Numbered from the stretch's first letter, positions 1-10,242 are shown. The stretch: DNA of 64,000 nucleotides from Sphingomonas sp. Y38-1Y (GCF_032391395.1 NZ_CP135916.1:62001-126000); one strand, 5' to 3'. Numbers and translations: made by a program. The notes: generated from the letters alone by a model not told the origin.

Positions 1-306
1 ACCAGCGGCACGGTGACGACGCTGGCGAGCGTCCATCTGGGTCTGTCGGCCTATGACCGCTCCGCGATCGACGGCCTGATCGTGCCCGCCGATGCGATGC
101 GGGAGGTGAGCGGGCGCTTGGCGGCCATGAACCTGTCCGAACGATCGCGCGTACCGTGCATCGGCAGCGAGCGCGCCGACCTGGTCGTGGCGGGCTGCGC
201 GATCCTGGAGGCGATCCTCGACCTCTGGCCCGCCGAGCGGCTGGGCATCGCCGACCGCGGCATCCGCGAGGGCATCCTGCGCCGCCTGATGCAGGGGCCG
301 GCATGA
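1..306 (+). CDS. Ppx/GppA phosphatase family protein, C-terminal part
   Basis: Only the last 101 codons lie in the window; the reading frame is open from base 1. The visible start, TSGTVTTLAS, matches the conserved ATP/phosphate-binding strand of the exopolyphosphatase/guanosine pentaphosphatase (ASKHA-fold) family. The end, LGIADRGIREGILRRLM, is the usual C-terminal helix of alphaproteobacterial Ppx. Family members hydrolyse inorganic polyphosphate or pppGpp in the cytoplasm. The stop overlaps the start of rlmE in an ATGA arrangement, so the two are translationally coupled; this gene pair is common in sphingomonads. Ppx cannot be separated from GppA on this fragment. Confidence 0.85.
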   Translation, partial: TSGTVTTLASVHLGLSAYDRSAIDGLIVPADAMREVSGRLAAMNLSERSRVPCIGSERADLVVAGCAILEAILDLWPAERLGIADRGIREGILRRLMQGPA

Positions 307-977
307 GCCGCGGCGGCAGCGGCAGCCGGGTGCGCGTGCGCACCTCGCGCGGGCGGACGGCGCAGTCGAACCGCTGGCTGGAACGGCAGCTCAACGACCC
401 GTACGTCAAGCGCGCCAAGGCCGAGGGCTATCGCAGCCGCGCGGCTTACAAGCTGATCGAGCTCGACGAGAAATTCTCGTTCCTGAGGGGCTCGAAGCGC
501 GTCGTCGACCTAGGCCTGGCCCCCGGCGGCTGGAGCCAGGTCGTGCGCCGGCGCCTGCCGCAGGCGAGCGTCGTCGGCATCGACCTGCTGCCCGTCGACC
601 CGATCGACGGCGTCACGATCCTCCAGATGGATTTCCTGACCGACGCCGCGCCAGACCGGCTGAAGGAAGCGCTGGGGGGCGAGGCGGACCTCGTCCTGTC
701 CGACATGGCCGCCAACACCGTCGGCCACCCGCAGACCGACGCGCTGCGCACCGCGGCACTGGTCGAGGCGGCGCATCTGTTCGCCTGCGAGGTGCTGCGC
801 GAAGGCGGCACCTTCGTCGCCAAGGTGTTCGCCGGCGGCGGCGACAGCGCGATGGTCGCCGAAATGAAGCGCAACTTCGCCAGCGTGAAGCACGCCAAGC
901 CGCCGTCGAGCCGCAAGGGATCGGTCGAGTGGTTCGTCGTCGCGGCCGGGTTCAAGGGGCGGCGCGAGGCGGAGTAG
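303..977 (+). CDS. rlmE: 23S rRNA (uridine-2'-O)-methyltransferase RlmE
   Basis: A 224-residue SAM-dependent methyltransferase of the RrmJ/FtsJ family, which 2'-O-methylates U2552 of 23S rRNA in the large subunit. The SAM-binding motif DLGLAPGGWSQ is near residues 70-80, the LVLSDMAAN motif supplies the conserved Asp, FVAKVFAG the catalytic Lys, and RKGSVEWFVVA the terminal Glu of the K-D-K-E set. Length is normal, with a basic N-terminal tail typical of alphaproteobacteria. The ATG at 303 overlaps the stop of the preceding ppx-type gene, so I chose it over the longer upstream open frame. Confidence 0.96.
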   Translation: MSRGGSGSRVRVRTSRGRTAQSNRWLERQLNDPYVKRAKAEGYRSRAAYKLIELDEKFSFLRGSKRVVDLGLAPGGWSQVVRRRLPQASVVGIDLLPVDPIDGVTILQMDFLTDAAPDRLKEALGGEADLVLSDMAANTVGHPQTDALRTAALVEAAHLFACEVLREGGTFVAKVFAGGGDSAMVAEMKRNFASVKHAKPPSSRKGSVEWFVVAAGFKGRREAE

Positions 978-1001
978 CCACGGCCGTCGCCGGGCTGGCC
1001 C

Positions 1002-2117
1002 TCAGGCCGCCTCCACCACCCGCGCCGGCTCGGTCTCGGCGATCCAGCCGCCGCCGAGCACGCGGTCGCCTGCGTACAGCACCGCTGCCTGACCTGGCGC
1101 CACGCCATATTCGGGCGCATCGAACAGCACCCGGTCGCCCTCCAGCCGCGCGGGCACGGGCCGCGCCAGCGAGCGCACCTTGACCGTCATCGCCGCGCCC
1201 TCGGCCCCCTCGCCCAGCCAGTTCAGCCCTTCGATCCGCGCCGCGCCGACCGCCAGCGCCGCGCGCGGACCGACGATCACGCGCTTGGCCGTGGCATCCA
1301 GCCGGACCACATAGAGCGGCTCGGCCAGCCCGCCGATCTCCAGCCCGCGCCGCTGGCCGACCGTATAGTTCACCAGCCCCGGATGCCGCCCGAGCACGCG
1401 GCCGTCGACATGGACGATCGCCCCGCCCTCGGCCGCTTCGGGACGCAGCTTGCGCACCAAACCGGCATAGTCGCCGTCGGGGACGAAGCAGATGTCCTGG
1501 CTGTCGGGCTTGGCGGCGACACCCAGGCCGAGTTCGGCCGCAAGCTCGCGCACCGCCGCCTTGGGCAGGCCGCCCAGCGGGAAGCGCAGGTAATCGAGCT
1601 GCACGCGCGTCGTCGCGAACAGGAAATAACTCTGGTCGCGCGCGGGATCGACCGCGCGGTGGAGCTCGGCGCCGTGCGCCCCCTCGACCCGGCGAACATA
1701 GTGCCCGGTCGCCAGGCAGTCGGCCCCCAGTTGGCGCGCCAGCGCGAACAGGTCGGTGAACTTGGGCCCCATGTTGCATTTCACGCACGGGATCGGCGTG
1801 CGGCCGGCGAGATATTCGTCGGCGAAGTCGTCGACCACCTGCTCGCGAAAGCTCGTCTCGTGGTCGAACACGTAATGCGCGATGCCCAGCTTGTCGCACA
1901 CCGCGCGCGCGTCGCGGATGTCGCGTCCGGCGCAGCATGCGCCCGGCCGCGCCGTCGCTTCGCCATGGTCGTAGAGCTGGAGCGTGATGCCGATCGTCTC
2001 CGCCCCCGACCGCGCGGCCAGCGCCGCCACGACCGAACTGTCGACGCCGCCCGACATGGCGACGACAATACGGCGCGCCGACAAGGGCGCGGAAAGCTGG
2101 AAATCGGGCAGGATCAT
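1002..2117 (-). CDS. mnmA: tRNA 2-thiouridine(34) synthase MnmA
   Basis: A 371-residue tRNA-specific thiouridylase that makes s2U34 in tRNA-Lys, Glu and Gln using ATP and a relayed persulfide. The N-terminal PP-loop SGGVDSS is at residues 22-28. The nucleophile Cys is in PCVKCN (C111) and the second catalytic Cys in SQDICF (C210). The central [10 protein letters not shown] block and the C-terminal beta-barrel are also present. The frame extends upstream to 2420, but the family start (short leader, then [10 protein letters not shown]) fits the ATG at 2115-2117. It is convergent with rlmE, with only 24 bp between the stops and no obvious terminator. Confidence 0.96.
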   Translation of the reverse strand: MILPDFQLSAPLSARRIVVAMSGGVDSSVVAALAARSGAETIGITLQLYDHGEATARPGACCAGRDIRDARAVCDKLGIAHYVFDHETSFREQVVDDFADEYLAGRTPIPCVKCNMGPKFTDLFALARQLGADCLATGHYVRRVEGAHGAELHRAVDPARDQSYFLFATTRVQLDYLRFPLGGLPKAAVRELAAELGLGVAAKPDSQDICFVPDGDYAGLVRKLRPEAAEGGAIVHVDGRVLGRHPGLVNYTVGQRRGLEIGGLAEPLYVVRLDATAKRVIVGPRAALAVGAARIEGLNWLGEGAEGAAMTVKVRSLARPVPARLEGDRVLFDAPEYGVAPGQAAVLYAGDRVLGGGWIAETEPARVVEAA

Positions 2118-2231
2118 CGCCCGCCCACATAGGCGCGGCGACAAACGGATGCAAAATCCGTCGGCTTTTACGCGACCTTCAGCAATCGCCCTTAAGCCCG
2201 GCCGAATGGTACGGCGTGACGGTAACGAAGC

Positions 2232-2438
2232 ATGGACCTGAGCCACGGGCGCTTTGCCCGCGACACGGTCGCAGGTCCGGGCGTCGCGGGTCTGGCGATG
2301 CTGCTCGCTTCGGCGGCGGCACGCCAGGCGGCGACGCCGACGGCGCGGCTGGCGGTGCGTTTGGCGACGGTCGGTCGCACCGCCGGAGCGTTCGATCGCG
2401 AAACCGCCCGAATGTTGCACAGCATGGTTCAGGGATGA
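2232..2438 (+). CDS. small hypothetical protein
   Basis: A 68-codon frame starting [20 protein letters not shown]. Its third codon positions are mostly G or C, as in neighbouring real genes. It has an Ala-rich middle that could form one amphipathic helix, and no signal peptide or domain I recognise. It sits between divergent mnmA and sciP with its own start and stop. Other frames are also open here, so it may be chance; conservation between sphingomonads would decide. Confidence 0.35.
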   Translation: MDLSHGRFARDTVAGPGVAGLAMLLASAAARQAATPTARLAVRLATVGRTAGAFDRETARMLHSMVQG

Positions 2439-2536
2439 AGGCGATGTTTACCTTGGGATTTTAGCCGATCTTAGACCGGCGCGTGTAGTTACGGTTGCGT
2501 AAGAGAGGGGGCCCCCGCCCCGATCGAGGTATGGGT

Positions 2537-2836
2537 ATGATCGAGAACCAGAAAATCAGGCCGGCAAAGGTGATCGGGCCGCTCGGCGAGCCGCTGACGC
2601 TCGACACGCTGCCGCCGCCCAACACCACGCGGTGGGTCGTGCGTCGCAAGGCCGAAGTGGTCGCCGCGGTCAATGGCGGGCTCCTGTCCGTCGACGAGGT
2701 GTGCGAACGCTATGGCCTGACGGTCGAGGAATTCGCCGGGTGGCAGCGCGCCATCGATCGCTCGGGCATGCCGGGCCTGCGCGTCACCCGCATCCAGCAT
2801 TATCGTTCGCTCTACGAGCGGCAGCAGAAATACTGA
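2537..2836 (+). CDS. sciP: SciP-type CtrA inhibitor (DUF1153)
   Basis: A 99-residue protein carrying the DUF1153 signature: GEPLTLDTLPPPNTTRWVVRR, then KAEVVAAVNGGLL, CERYGLTVEEF and WQRAIDRSGMPGLR. In Caulobacter SciP this helix-turn-helix domain binds CtrA and blocks it at target promoters in G1. The same role is inferred here. I start at ATG 2537, six bases after GAGGT, rather than at ATG 2531, which touches that Shine-Dalgarno. It is monocistronic. The protein family is essentially confined to Alphaproteobacteria, which supports the assignment of the organism. Confidence 0.92.
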   Translation: MIENQKIRPAKVIGPLGEPLTLDTLPPPNTTRWVVRRKAEVVAAVNGGLLSVDEVCERYGLTVEEFAGWQRAIDRSGMPGLRVTRIQHYRSLYERQQKY

Positions 2837-3030
2837 GATCGGTCCGGAACAGCCGATGTCTCCCCTGGGGGCGGCCTGCTATGCGGGTCGCCCCATTTTC
2901 ATGGCCCGATGCAGTATCCGCAAAGTTCCCTTGACTTGAATCAAAACACGTTTGGAACATTCAAGCGCGTAACGAGTCGTATCCCCCAGAAGCCCGGGTG
3001 TGGACGGGCTGGTAACGGAGGGACGGAACA

Positions 3031-3291
3031 ATGGATCTCGTGGGTCTTATCATCTGGCTGGTGGTCGGCGGTGTGGTTGGTTGGCTGGCCAGCATGGTCA
3101 TGCGCACCGATGCGCAGCAGGGTATCCTGCTCAACATCGTCGTCGGCATCGTCGGCGCGTTCGTCGGCGGCCTGCTGTTCGGCGGCTCGATCAACGCCGG
3201 CGTGACGCTGTACACCTTCATCAGCTCGCTGGTCGGTGCAATCATCCTGCTGGCGATCGTCAACCTCGTCCGTCGCGGCCGCGTCCGCTAA
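3031..3291 (+). CDS. GlsB/YeaQ/YmgE family stress-associated membrane protein
   Basis: An 86-residue, very hydrophobic protein with three predicted membrane segments (about residues 4-22, 32-50 and 58-78). It has the Gly-rich GGVVGWLASMVMRTD start and the GIVGAFVGGLLFG repeat of the transglycosylase-associated (GlsB/YeaQ/YmgE) family. Members are inner-membrane proteins often induced by general stress; no biochemical activity is established. It is monocistronic and ends at a strong hairpin terminator. Confidence 0.88.
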   Translation: MDLVGLIIWLVVGGVVGWLASMVMRTDAQQGILLNIVVGIVGAFVGGLLFGGSINAGVTLYTFISSLVGAIILLAIVNLVRRGRVR

Positions 3292-3314
3292 GGACAGCGC
3301 CACTGCGGCCGAAG

Positions 3315-3349
3315 AAAGGGGCCGCCGGTTCGATCCGGCGGCCCTTTTT
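3315..3349 (+). terminator. intrinsic terminator after the GlsB-like gene
   Basis: A perfect 10-bp stem, GGGCCGCCGG (3319-3328) pairing with CCGGCGGCCC (3335-3344) around a 6-nt loop, followed by TTTTT (3345-3349). An AAA run precedes the left arm, so it can also act in reverse for the convergent SIMPL gene. Confidence 0.9.
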
Positions 3350-3391
3350 CGATTCCGCCGTCCCGAGGTCGAACCCGGGACGGCGGGCACC

Positions 3392-4111
3392 TCACTTCAG
3401 CACGAACCGCACGGTCACCGTGGCGGTGATGTCCTGCTCGCCCGCGGTGATCCGCGTCGCGGGCGCCGCGTCCATCCGCGCCATCATCATCTGCGGCTGG
3501 ATCGGGCCGCCGACGCGCTCGCTTCCCTCTCCGATCGCGACGATCCGCTCGACGCGCAGCCCCGCCGCCTTGGCGTAGAGTTCGGCCCGCGCCCGGGCAC
3601 GCGCGATCGCATCGGCACGCGCCTCGTCCATCGCCGCATCCGGGTTGGCGAGCGTCAGCGTTGGACCCTCGATCTGGTTCGCGCCCTCTCGCACCAGCGT
3701 GTCGAGGATGGTCCCGCTCCTGGCGATGTCGCGAAAGCGGACGGTGACGCGGTTCGACGCCTGATAGCCGGTGATGACCGGCGGCACGTTCTCGCCATAG
3801 CGATATTGCGGCGACAGGCTGATCGTCGCGGTGCGCACATCGCGGTCGGCAACGCCCGCGCGCTTCAGCGCGGTGAGCACGCGGTCCATGCGCTGCGCAT
3901 TCTCCGACAGCGCCGCCGCCGCGGTCGGCGCCTGCGTCACCACGCCCGCGTCGATGACGGCGAGGTCGGGCGTCCGCACCGACCGCCCCTCCGCGACCAC
4001 GTCGAGCAGCGCCGCGTCGGGCAGGATCGGCGTCGTCGCGACCTGCTGTGCGGCGGCCATCGCCGGCATCGCAGCGGCGGCGATCAGCGTTGCGGTCATC
4101 ATCCTCATCAT
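3392..4111 (-). CDS. exported SIMPL domain (DUF541) protein
   Basis: A 239-residue protein with a Sec signal peptide (MMRMMTATLIAAAAMPAMAAAQ) followed by a SIMPL/DUF541 domain. Family hallmarks are the early VVAEGRSVRTPD strand, the TATISLSPQYRY segment, GYQASNRVTVRFRD, and the C-terminal VTVRFVLK. SIMPL proteins are periplasmic or outer-membrane-associated oligomers; in Brucella a member (BP26) forms channel-like rings. Function here is unknown. It is divergent from the RND operon, so the two may share regulation. Confidence 0.85.
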   Translation of the reverse strand: MMRMMTATLIAAAAMPAMAAAQQVATTPILPDAALLDVVAEGRSVRTPDLAVIDAGVVTQAPTAAAALSENAQRMDRVLTALKRAGVADRDVRTATISLSPQYRYGENVPPVITGYQASNRVTVRFRDIARSGTILDTLVREGANQIEGPTLTLANPDAAMDEARADAIARARARAELYAKAAGLRVERIVAIGEGSERVGGPIQPQMMMARMDAAPATRITAGEQDITATVTVRFVLK

Positions 4112-4263
4112 CGTCTCGTCGTCCTTCAGCCACGTTCCGGCGACGACCGTTTCGCAGCCGGCACCTCAACCGAGCCTGAACGAAACCGCGAGGATTCCGC
4201 CGGTTCCTATAGCATCTTCTTGCGCGAAGGACCGGAATCGAGCATGTCGCGATCGAACCTGGC

Positions 4264-4292
4264 TTGAGGTCGGTGACTTATTCCGATAATAC
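4264..4292 (+). promoter_or_regulatory. candidate housekeeping promoter for the RND efflux operon
   Basis: TTGAGG (4264-4269) and TAATAC (4287-4292) are separated by exactly 17 bp, a good sigma-70-type match 64 bp before the adaptor start. No repeats suggest a nearby operator. Confidence 0.6.
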
Positions 4293-4356
4293 AGCTTGAG
4301 CGAACAAGCGTGGTGCCTGCGCCGATTGGGGGGTGACGGGCCGCAAAGGGTGCAGG

Positions 4357-5547
4357 ATGAACTACGAGACTTCGACGATCGATGCCGATGGCCGCCTGCT
4401 GACCGATGCGAGCGCGCCGCCGCCCTCGCGGCGGAAGCGCTGGATCATCGCGGTGGTGCTGGTGCTCGTCGCCGCACTGGCCGCCTGGTATTTCCTACGG
4501 CCCAAGCCGGTCGAGGTCGACCCGCTGAAGGGCAACGGCGCCCGCGCGACGCAGATTCCCTCGATCAGCGTCGCCGTGCCGGGCCGCGACACCGTCCGCA
4601 CGATCATCTCGGGCACCGGCAGCCTGGCTGCGCGACGCGAGATGCCGATCGGCGTCGTCGGCGAAGGCGGCCTCGTCACCCGCGTGCTCGTCGAGCCGGG
4701 TAGCTGGGTCCGCGCCGGCCAGGTGCTCGCCACCGTCGATCGTAGCGTCCAGGCCGAAACCGCCGAATCGCTCGCCGCGCAGGTCCGCGTCGCACGCGCC
4801 GATGCCGAGATTGCCGAGTCGGAACTGACCCGCGCCCAGCAGCTCGTCGACCGCGGCTTCATCTCGAAGGCGGACGTCGAGCGCCGCACCGCCACCCGCG
4901 ATGCCGCCCGTGCCCGCGTCTCGGTCGCCGAGGCGCAGCTGGGTGAGACGCGCGCGCGCAACCGCCGCCTCGACATTCGGTCGCCCGCCTCCGGCCTCGT
5001 CCTCGCCCGCGCGGTCGAGCCGGGTCAGATTGTCGGCGGCGGCCAGGGCGTGCTGTTCCGCATCGCGATGGACGGCCAGATGGAAATGCGCGCCCAGCTC
5101 GCCGAGAGCGACCTCGTCCGCGTCCGCGCCGGCGCGCCGGCCGAGGTGACGCCGGTCGGCTCGACCACCGCGGTCAAGGGTCAGGTGTGGCAGGTCTCGC
5201 CCATCATCGACCCCCAGACGCGCCAGGGCATCGCGCGCATCGCACTTCCCTATGCCGAGAGCCTGCGCCCCGGCGGCTTTGCCAGCGCGTCAATCGTCGC
5301 GGGTGCCGCGGTGGCGCCGCAGCTTCCCGAATCGGCGGTGCTGAGCGACGGCAAGGGCAATTTCGTCTATATCGTCGACGCCAAGAACCAGGTCGTGCGC
5401 CGCGACGTGCGCATCGGCGAGGTGTCCGACCGCGGCGTGTCGATCGCCAGCGGTCTCGACGGCACCGAGCGCATCGTCCTGTCCGCGGGTGGGTTCCTGG
5501 CGCCGGGTCAGAAGGTCAAGCCGACGCTCGTGAAGATCGAGCGCTGA
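4357..5547 (+). CDS. RND efflux periplasmic adaptor subunit
   Basis: A 396-residue membrane-fusion protein. A cytoplasmic N-terminal tail precedes a membrane anchor near residues 29-48 (RWIIAVVLVLVAALAAWYF). Then come the lipoyl half-motif (VLVEPGSWVRAGQVLATVD), an alpha-hairpin around residues 130-205, the second lipoyl half (LDIRSPASGLVLARAVEPGQIV) and a beta-barrel. It bridges the inner-membrane RND pump to an outer-membrane channel. The ATG at 4357 has AAGGG six bases upstream. The pump gene follows after 25 bp. No TolC-type channel gene is in the cluster, so one must be shared from elsewhere. Confidence 0.93.
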   Translation: MNYETSTIDADGRLLTDASAPPPSRRKRWIIAVVLVLVAALAAWYFLRPKPVEVDPLKGNGARATQIPSISVAVPGRDTVRTIISGTGSLAARREMPIGVVGEGGLVTRVLVEPGSWVRAGQVLATVDRSVQAETAESLAAQVRVARADAEIAESELTRAQQLVDRGFISKADVERRTATRDAARARVSVAEAQLGETRARNRRLDIRSPASGLVLARAVEPGQIVGGGQGVLFRIAMDGQMEMRAQLAESDLVRVRAGAPAEVTPVGSTTAVKGQVWQVSPIIDPQTRQGIARIALPYAESLRPGGFASASIVAGAAVAPQLPESAVLSDGKGNFVYIVDAKNQVVRRDVRIGEVSDRGVSIASGLDGTERIVLSAGGFLAPGQKVKPTLVKIER

Positions 5548-5572
5548 GACTCAAGCGAAGGACAAACGGTCG

Positions 5573-8500
5573 GTGAACTTCCGCAACATCTCGGCCTGGT
5601 CGATCCGCAACCCGGTCCCTTCGCTCGTCCTGTTCGCCGCGCTGACGCTGGCGGGTCTCGTCAGCTTCATGCGGATGGACGTCAACAACGAGCCCGACGT
5701 CGAGTTTCCGATCGCGATCGTCGTCGTCAGCCAGCCGGGCGCCGCCCCCAGCGAGCTCGAGACGCAGGTGACGCAGCGCGTCGAATCCGCCGTCCGCTCG
5801 CTCCAGGGCATCGACGAGATTTCGTCGAACGTTCAGGAAGGCTCGTCGACCACCGTCGTCCAGCTCGCGATCGGCACCCCGATCGATCGCGCGGTGCAGG
5901 ACGTGCGCGAGGCGATCACCCAGATCCGCAGCGAGCTGCCCGACGGCATCCTCGAGCCGCAGATCTATCGCGCCAACACCACCGACAACGACCTGGCGAG
6001 CTTCACCGCGATCGCGCCCGACATGACGATCGAGCAGCTCAGCTGGTACGTCGACAACACCGTCGCCAAGGAATTGCTGTCGGTTCCCGGCCTGTCGACG
6101 GTCGAGCGCATCGGCGGCGTCGACCGTGAGATCCGCGTCGTCCTCGACCCCGTCAAGCTCCAGGCGCTCGGCCTGACCGCGACGCAGGTCAACAACCAGC
6201 TTCGCCAGGTGAACCTGAACGCCGCCGGCGGCCGCGCGGAGATCGCCGGGTCGGAACAGGCGGTGCGCGTGCTCGGCAACGCCGAAACCGCCTACAGCCT
6301 GGGCCAGCAGCAGATCGCGGTCGGCGACGGCCGCACCGTGCGCCTGTCCGACATCGCCCGCGTGATCGACGGCTATGCCGAGGTCCGGTCGAAGGCCGAA
6401 TACAACAAGCGCCAGGTGATCGCGTTCGACATCAAGCGCGCCAAGGGCGCCTCCGACGTCAACGTCTTCTACGGCGCGACCGAGAAGCTGAAGGCACTTC
6501 AGGAGCGCAACCCCAAGGTCCGCTTCGAAAAGCTGTTCAACAACGTCAAGTACGTCGAGGACCAGTATCACAGCGCGCTGATGGCGATGGTCGAGGGCGC
6601 GGTGCTCGCCGTCATCGTCGTCTTCTTCTTCCTGCGCGACTGGCGCGCGACCGCGATCTCGGCGCTCGCCATCCCGCTGTCGGCGATCCCCGCCTTTTGG
6701 TTCATGGACATGCTGGGCTTCACGCTCAACCAGATGACGCTGCTGGCGCTCAGCCTGGTCGCGGGCGTGCTGGTCGACGACGCGATCGTGGAAATCGAGA
6801 ACATCGTCCGGCACATGCGCATGGGCAAGTCCGCCTATCAGGCATCGATCGACGCCGCGGACGAGATCGGCCTGGCCGTGCTCGCGACGACGATGGCGAT
6901 CGTCGCGGTGTTCCTGCCGGTCGGCCTGATGCCCGGCATCTCGGGCCAGTATTTCAAGAATTTCGGCCTGACCGTCGTCGCAGCGGTGCTGGTCAGCCTG
7001 GCGGTTGCGCGCCTCATCACGCCGATGATCGCCGCCTATTTCCTCAAGGCCAAGGGGCATGCCGAGCATGGCGAGGGCCGGGTCATGGACGCCTATGTCG
7101 GCATCCTGCGCTGGTCGCTCCGCCATGAGCGGGCGACCGCCTTCGCGGCCAAGGGCGGCTGGTGGCGCAAGCTGATCGCGCCGATCTTCGACCACCGCGT
7201 GTGGGTGGTCGGCGCCGGCGCCGCGTCGCTGGCGCTGACGCTCGTCATGTTCACCGTCCTGCCCCAGACCTTCCAGCCGACGCAGGATTCGGACGACGTC
7301 ACCGCGATGATCGAGATGGTGCCCGGCACCACGCTCGCCCAGACCGACGCCGTCGTCCAGCGCGTCCAGCAGATCCTGGCGAAAGAGGACATCGTCACCG
7401 ACACCTATGCGCGAAGCTTCGTCGGCAACGGGCGCGTGACCGCGATGCTCGCCGACGGGCGCAAGGAAAAGAGCAACGAGTTCGAGCGCCGCCTGGCGCC
7501 GACGCTCGCGGCGATCCCCGACGCGCGCGTCAATTTCCGCGCGCAGGGCGGCTGGGGTGGCTCGGGCCGCGACCTGACGATCACGCTGGGCGGCGAGGAT
7601 CCCGTCCTGCTCGCCGAGACCGCCAACAAGATCATGGAGGAGATGGGCCGCCTGCCCAGCGTCGTCGCGCCGCGCGTGCAGGGCGACCTCCAGCGGCCGG
7701 AAATCGTCATCCGTCCGCGCATGGACCTGGCCGCCAGCATGGGCGTGACCACCGCCGCGCTCTCCAGCGCGATCCGCGTCGCGACGCTGGGCGACATCGA
7801 CCAGAACAGCGCCCGTTTCGGCCTCAACGATCGTCAGATCCCGATCCGCGTCGCGCTCGACCAGAATGCGCGCGAGCGGCTGTCGACGATCCAGAACCTG
7901 CCTGTCCAGACGCAGTCGGGCGGCGCGGTGCCGCTGTCGGTGATTGCCGACATCGGTTTCGGCGCCGGGCCCACCCGCATCGACCGCGTCAACCAGCAGC
8001 GCCGCCTCAACATCGGTGCCGACCTCGCCCCCGGCGTCGTCAGCGGCACCGCGATGAAGGCGATCGACAACCTGCCGACGATGAAGAACCTGCCGATCGG
8101 CGTGAATCGGCTGACGCTGGGCCAGAGCAAGTTCCAGAACGAGATGATCGCGAACTTCATCATCGCGGTGGTGTCGGGCATCCTCCTCGTGCTCGCGGTG
8201 CTGGTGCTCCTCTACAAGCGGGTGATGCCGCCCTTCGTGAACATGGGCTCGCTGCTGCTCGCGCCGCTCGGCGGTCTGCTCGCGCTGTGGGTCACGGGTC
8301 AGCCGATCTCGATGCCGGTCTATATCGGCTTGCTGATGCTGCTCGGCATCGTCGCCAAGAACTCGATCCTCCTCATCGACTTCGCGCTGGAGGAGATGGG
8401 CAAGGGCGTCGACAAGATGACGGCGATCATCGACGCCGGGCACAAGCGCGCGCAGCCGATCGTCATGACCACGGTGGCGATGGTCGCGGGCATGGTGCCG

Positions 8501-8779
8501 ACCGCGCTGTCCCTGTCGGGCGACGGGTCGTGGCGCGCGCCGATGGGCATCACCGTGATCGGCGGCCTGACGCTTTCGACGATCCTGACGCTGCTGATCG
8601 TCCCCGCGACCTTCAGCCTGTCGATCGCGATCGAGCGCTGGGTCGGCCCGCGCCTGTCGAAGCGGCTGCTCACCTATCGTCCCGGCGACGATGTCGAGGG
8701 TGGCCCGCCGCTCCTCGACCATCAGCCCGGCGGCCGCATCGGCTATCGCCCGGACACTGGGTCGCAGCCGGCGGAGTAA
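5573..8779 (+). CDS. RND efflux transporter permease (AcrB/HAE1 type)
   Basis: A 1,068-residue inner-membrane drug/proton antiporter. The first TM segment is near residues 14-34. Two large periplasmic loops follow, each ahead of a block of membrane helices. The TM4 proton-relay pair is D402-D403 in [14 protein letters not shown], and the second half carries [16 protein letters not shown]. Length and architecture are normal for the hydrophobe/amphiphile efflux family; the substrate cannot be read from sequence. Translation starts at GTG 5573 with AAGGA ten bases upstream. The C-terminal tail ([17 protein letters not shown]) is a short polar extension. It is co-transcribed with the adaptor. Confidence 0.94.
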   Translation: MNFRNISAWSIRNPVPSLVLFAALTLAGLVSFMRMDVNNEPDVEFPIAIVVVSQPGAAPSELETQVTQRVESAVRSLQGIDEISSNVQEGSSTTVVQLAIGTPIDRAVQDVREAITQIRSELPDGILEPQIYRANTTDNDLASFTAIAPDMTIEQLSWYVDNTVAKELLSVPGLSTVERIGGVDREIRVVLDPVKLQALGLTATQVNNQLRQVNLNAAGGRAEIAGSEQAVRVLGNAETAYSLGQQQIAVGDGRTVRLSDIARVIDGYAEVRSKAEYNKRQVIAFDIKRAKGASDVNVFYGATEKLKALQERNPKVRFEKLFNNVKYVEDQYHSALMAMVEGAVLAVIVVFFFLRDWRATAISALAIPLSAIPAFWFMDMLGFTLNQMTLLALSLVAGVLVDDAIVEIENIVRHMRMGKSAYQASIDAADEIGLAVLATTMAIVAVFLPVGLMPGISGQYFKNFGLTVVAAVLVSLAVARLITPMIAAYFLKAKGHAEHGEGRVMDAYVGILRWSLRHERATAFAAKGGWWRKLIAPIFDHRVWVVGAGAASLALTLVMFTVLPQTFQPTQDSDDVTAMIEMVPGTTLAQTDAVVQRVQQILAKEDIVTDTYARSFVGNGRVTAMLADGRKEKSNEFERRLAPTLAAIPDARVNFRAQGGWGGSGRDLTITLGGEDPVLLAETANKIMEEMGRLPSVVAPRVQGDLQRPEIVIRPRMDLAASMGVTTAALSSAIRVATLGDIDQNSARFGLNDRQIPIRVALDQNARERLSTIQNLPVQTQSGGAVPLSVIADIGFGAGPTRIDRVNQQRRLNIGADLAPGVVSGTAMKAIDNLPTMKNLPIGVNRLTLGQSKFQNEMIANFIIAVVSGILLVLAVLVLLYKRVMPPFVNMGSLLLAPLGGLLALWVTGQPISMPVYIGLLMLLGIVAKNSILLIDFALEEMGKGVDKMTAIIDAGHKRAQPIVMTTVAMVAGMVPTALSLSGDGSWRAPMGITVIGGLTLSTILTLLIVPATFSLSIAIERWVGPRLSKRLLTYRPGDDVEGGPPLLDHQPGGRIGYRPDTGSQPAE

Positions 8780-8837
8780 CTCGAAAGGGTTCGGCGAACC
8801 GCTTGAACCTAAACCGGCTTCGGGGATTGTTGCGGAC

Positions 8838-10109
8838 ATGAATCGTCCGTTGCGCGTCCCCGGGGCAGGAGACGCTGCCCCGATCGCGCTGGTGCGCATG
8901 CGCCGCGTCGCCACCGGCCTGTTGGTGGCGATGGCGGTGCTGTTCCTGTTCGCGCGGACGCAGGCGGGCGTGCATCCCGCATGGGGCTATGTTCAGGCCT
9001 TTGCCGAGGCGGCGATGGTCGGCGGGCTTGCCGATTGGTTCGCGGTCACCGCGCTGTTCCGCCATCCGCTCGGCCTGCCCATCCCGCACACCGCGATCGT
9101 GCCCCGGAACAAAGACCGGATCGGCGACCAGCTCGGCAGCTTCCTGCGCACCAACTTCCTGATCCCCGCCGTCGTCGCGCGGCGGATGCAGCGGATCGAC
9201 GTCGCCGCCGCGCTTGGCCGCTGGCTCGCCGAACCCGCCGGCGCCGCGAGCGCCACGCGCCTTCGCTACGGCGCCTCCCGCCTCGCCGCCGACATGCTCG
9301 AATCGCTCGATCAGGAGCGGCTGGGCGGCATGGTCCGCGGCGCGCTGTCCAACCAGCTTCGCGACCTAGACGTCTCGCCGTTGATCGGCCAGGCGCTGGA
9401 GGCGGCGATCGCCGACGGCCGCCACGTGCCCCTGCTCGACGGCATCGTCCGCTGGGCGGCCAAGGTGCTGGAGGCCAATGAGCATCTGGTCCGCGCGATG
9501 GTGCACGAGCGCTCGGGCTCGATCATGCGCTGGACGGGCCTGGACGAAACCCTGGCGAACAAGATCATCGGCGGCCTCAACAAACTCATCCACGACATGG
9601 CCGAGGATCCCGCCCATCCGCTCCGCGCCAAGGCTGAGGAAGGGCTCGCCAGCCTCGCCCACGACCTTCAGCACGATCCCGACACGCAGGCAAAGGTGGC
9701 GACGTTCAAGGCCGAACTGCTCGACAATCCCGCGCTCGGCGACTGGTGGCAGGGGATCTGGGAGCGGATGCGCGGCGGGATGCTGCGCATGGTCCGCGAT
9801 CCCGACACGCTGCTCGCCGGCAAGCTGGGCGAGGCGCTCGCCGCACTCGGCACCACGCTCCAGGGCGATCCGCTGCTCGCCCGTACGATCAATCGCTTCG
9901 CTCGCCGCGCGGCGGTGGGCGCGGCGTCCGACTATGGCGACGCGATCGTCCGGCTGGTCAGCGACACGATCCGCGGGTGGGACGTCGCGACGATCACGAT
10001 GCGGCTGGAAAACGCCGTCGGCCGCGACCTCCAGTACATCCGCATCAACGGCACGCTCGTCGGCGGCTCCGTCGGCCTCGTCCTCCACGCGGTCGAGGGG
10101 GCGCTGTGA
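8838..10109 (+). CDS. DUF445 family membrane protein
   Basis: A 423-residue protein with an N-terminal membrane segment (TGLLVAMAVLFLFART), the family motif GGLADWFAVTALFRHPLGLPIPHTAIVPRNKDRIG, a long helical soluble region and a C-terminal hydrophobic anchor (GTLVGGSVGLVLHAV). This is the DUF445 (YjiN/YheB-like) family, whose function is unknown. ATG 8838 is chosen because the conserved part begins just after it. A short palindrome, GGTTCGGCGAACC (8788-8800), lies upstream and separates it from the RND operon. Confidence 0.85.
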   Translation: MNRPLRVPGAGDAAPIALVRMRRVATGLLVAMAVLFLFARTQAGVHPAWGYVQAFAEAAMVGGLADWFAVTALFRHPLGLPIPHTAIVPRNKDRIGDQLGSFLRTNFLIPAVVARRMQRIDVAAALGRWLAEPAGAASATRLRYGASRLAADMLESLDQERLGGMVRGALSNQLRDLDVSPLIGQALEAAIADGRHVPLLDGIVRWAAKVLEANEHLVRAMVHERSGSIMRWTGLDETLANKIIGGLNKLIHDMAEDPAHPLRAKAEEGLASLAHDLQHDPDTQAKVATFKAELLDNPALGDWWQGIWERMRGGMLRMVRDPDTLLAGKLGEALAALGTTLQGDPLLARTINRFARRAAVGAASDYGDAIVRLVSDTIRGWDVATITMRLENAVGRDLQYIRINGTLVGGSVGLVLHAVEGAL

Positions 10110-10119
10110 TGATGTTGGA

Positions 10120-10242
10120 TTCGCGCAGAGGCGCAGAGAAGTCAGCGCAGGCGACTGCGCGCAGCGCCTCGACCCCAAGCATCAAGGCGCTGCGCGCGCC
10201 CGATACGAAACCGTGTCTGCGCTCTCTGCGCCTCTGCGCGAA
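10120..10242. repeat. nested inverted repeat, 123 bp
   Basis: The outer arms 10120-10139 and 10223-10242 are perfect 20-bp inverted copies (core GCAGAGGCGCAGAG). Inside is an 11-bp inverted pair, 10159-10169 and 10185-10195 (core GCAGCGCC). The whole could fold into a long branched hairpin. It lies between the convergent DUF445 and HAD genes, directly followed by a second inverted repeat. The form resembles dispersed intergenic repeats (REP/MITE-like) seen in sphingomonads. Confidence 0.8.

Noticed and set aside
2447..2475. TTA-rich stretch before sciP resembling CtrA half sites
   Set aside because: Spacing and half sites do not meet TTAA-N7-TTAA.
2931..2980. Possible promoter before the GlsB-like gene: TTGACT, or GGAAC as a general-stress (EcfG) -35
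   Set aside because: No good -10 at 16-18 bp for either; the EcfG -10 GTT element is not found at the right distance.
5516..8914. 1,132-codon minus-strand frame opposite the RND permease
   Set aside because: A shadow of a GC-rich gene: the plus-strand frame carries all RND motifs, while the minus frame is His/Arg/Asp-rich with no domain.
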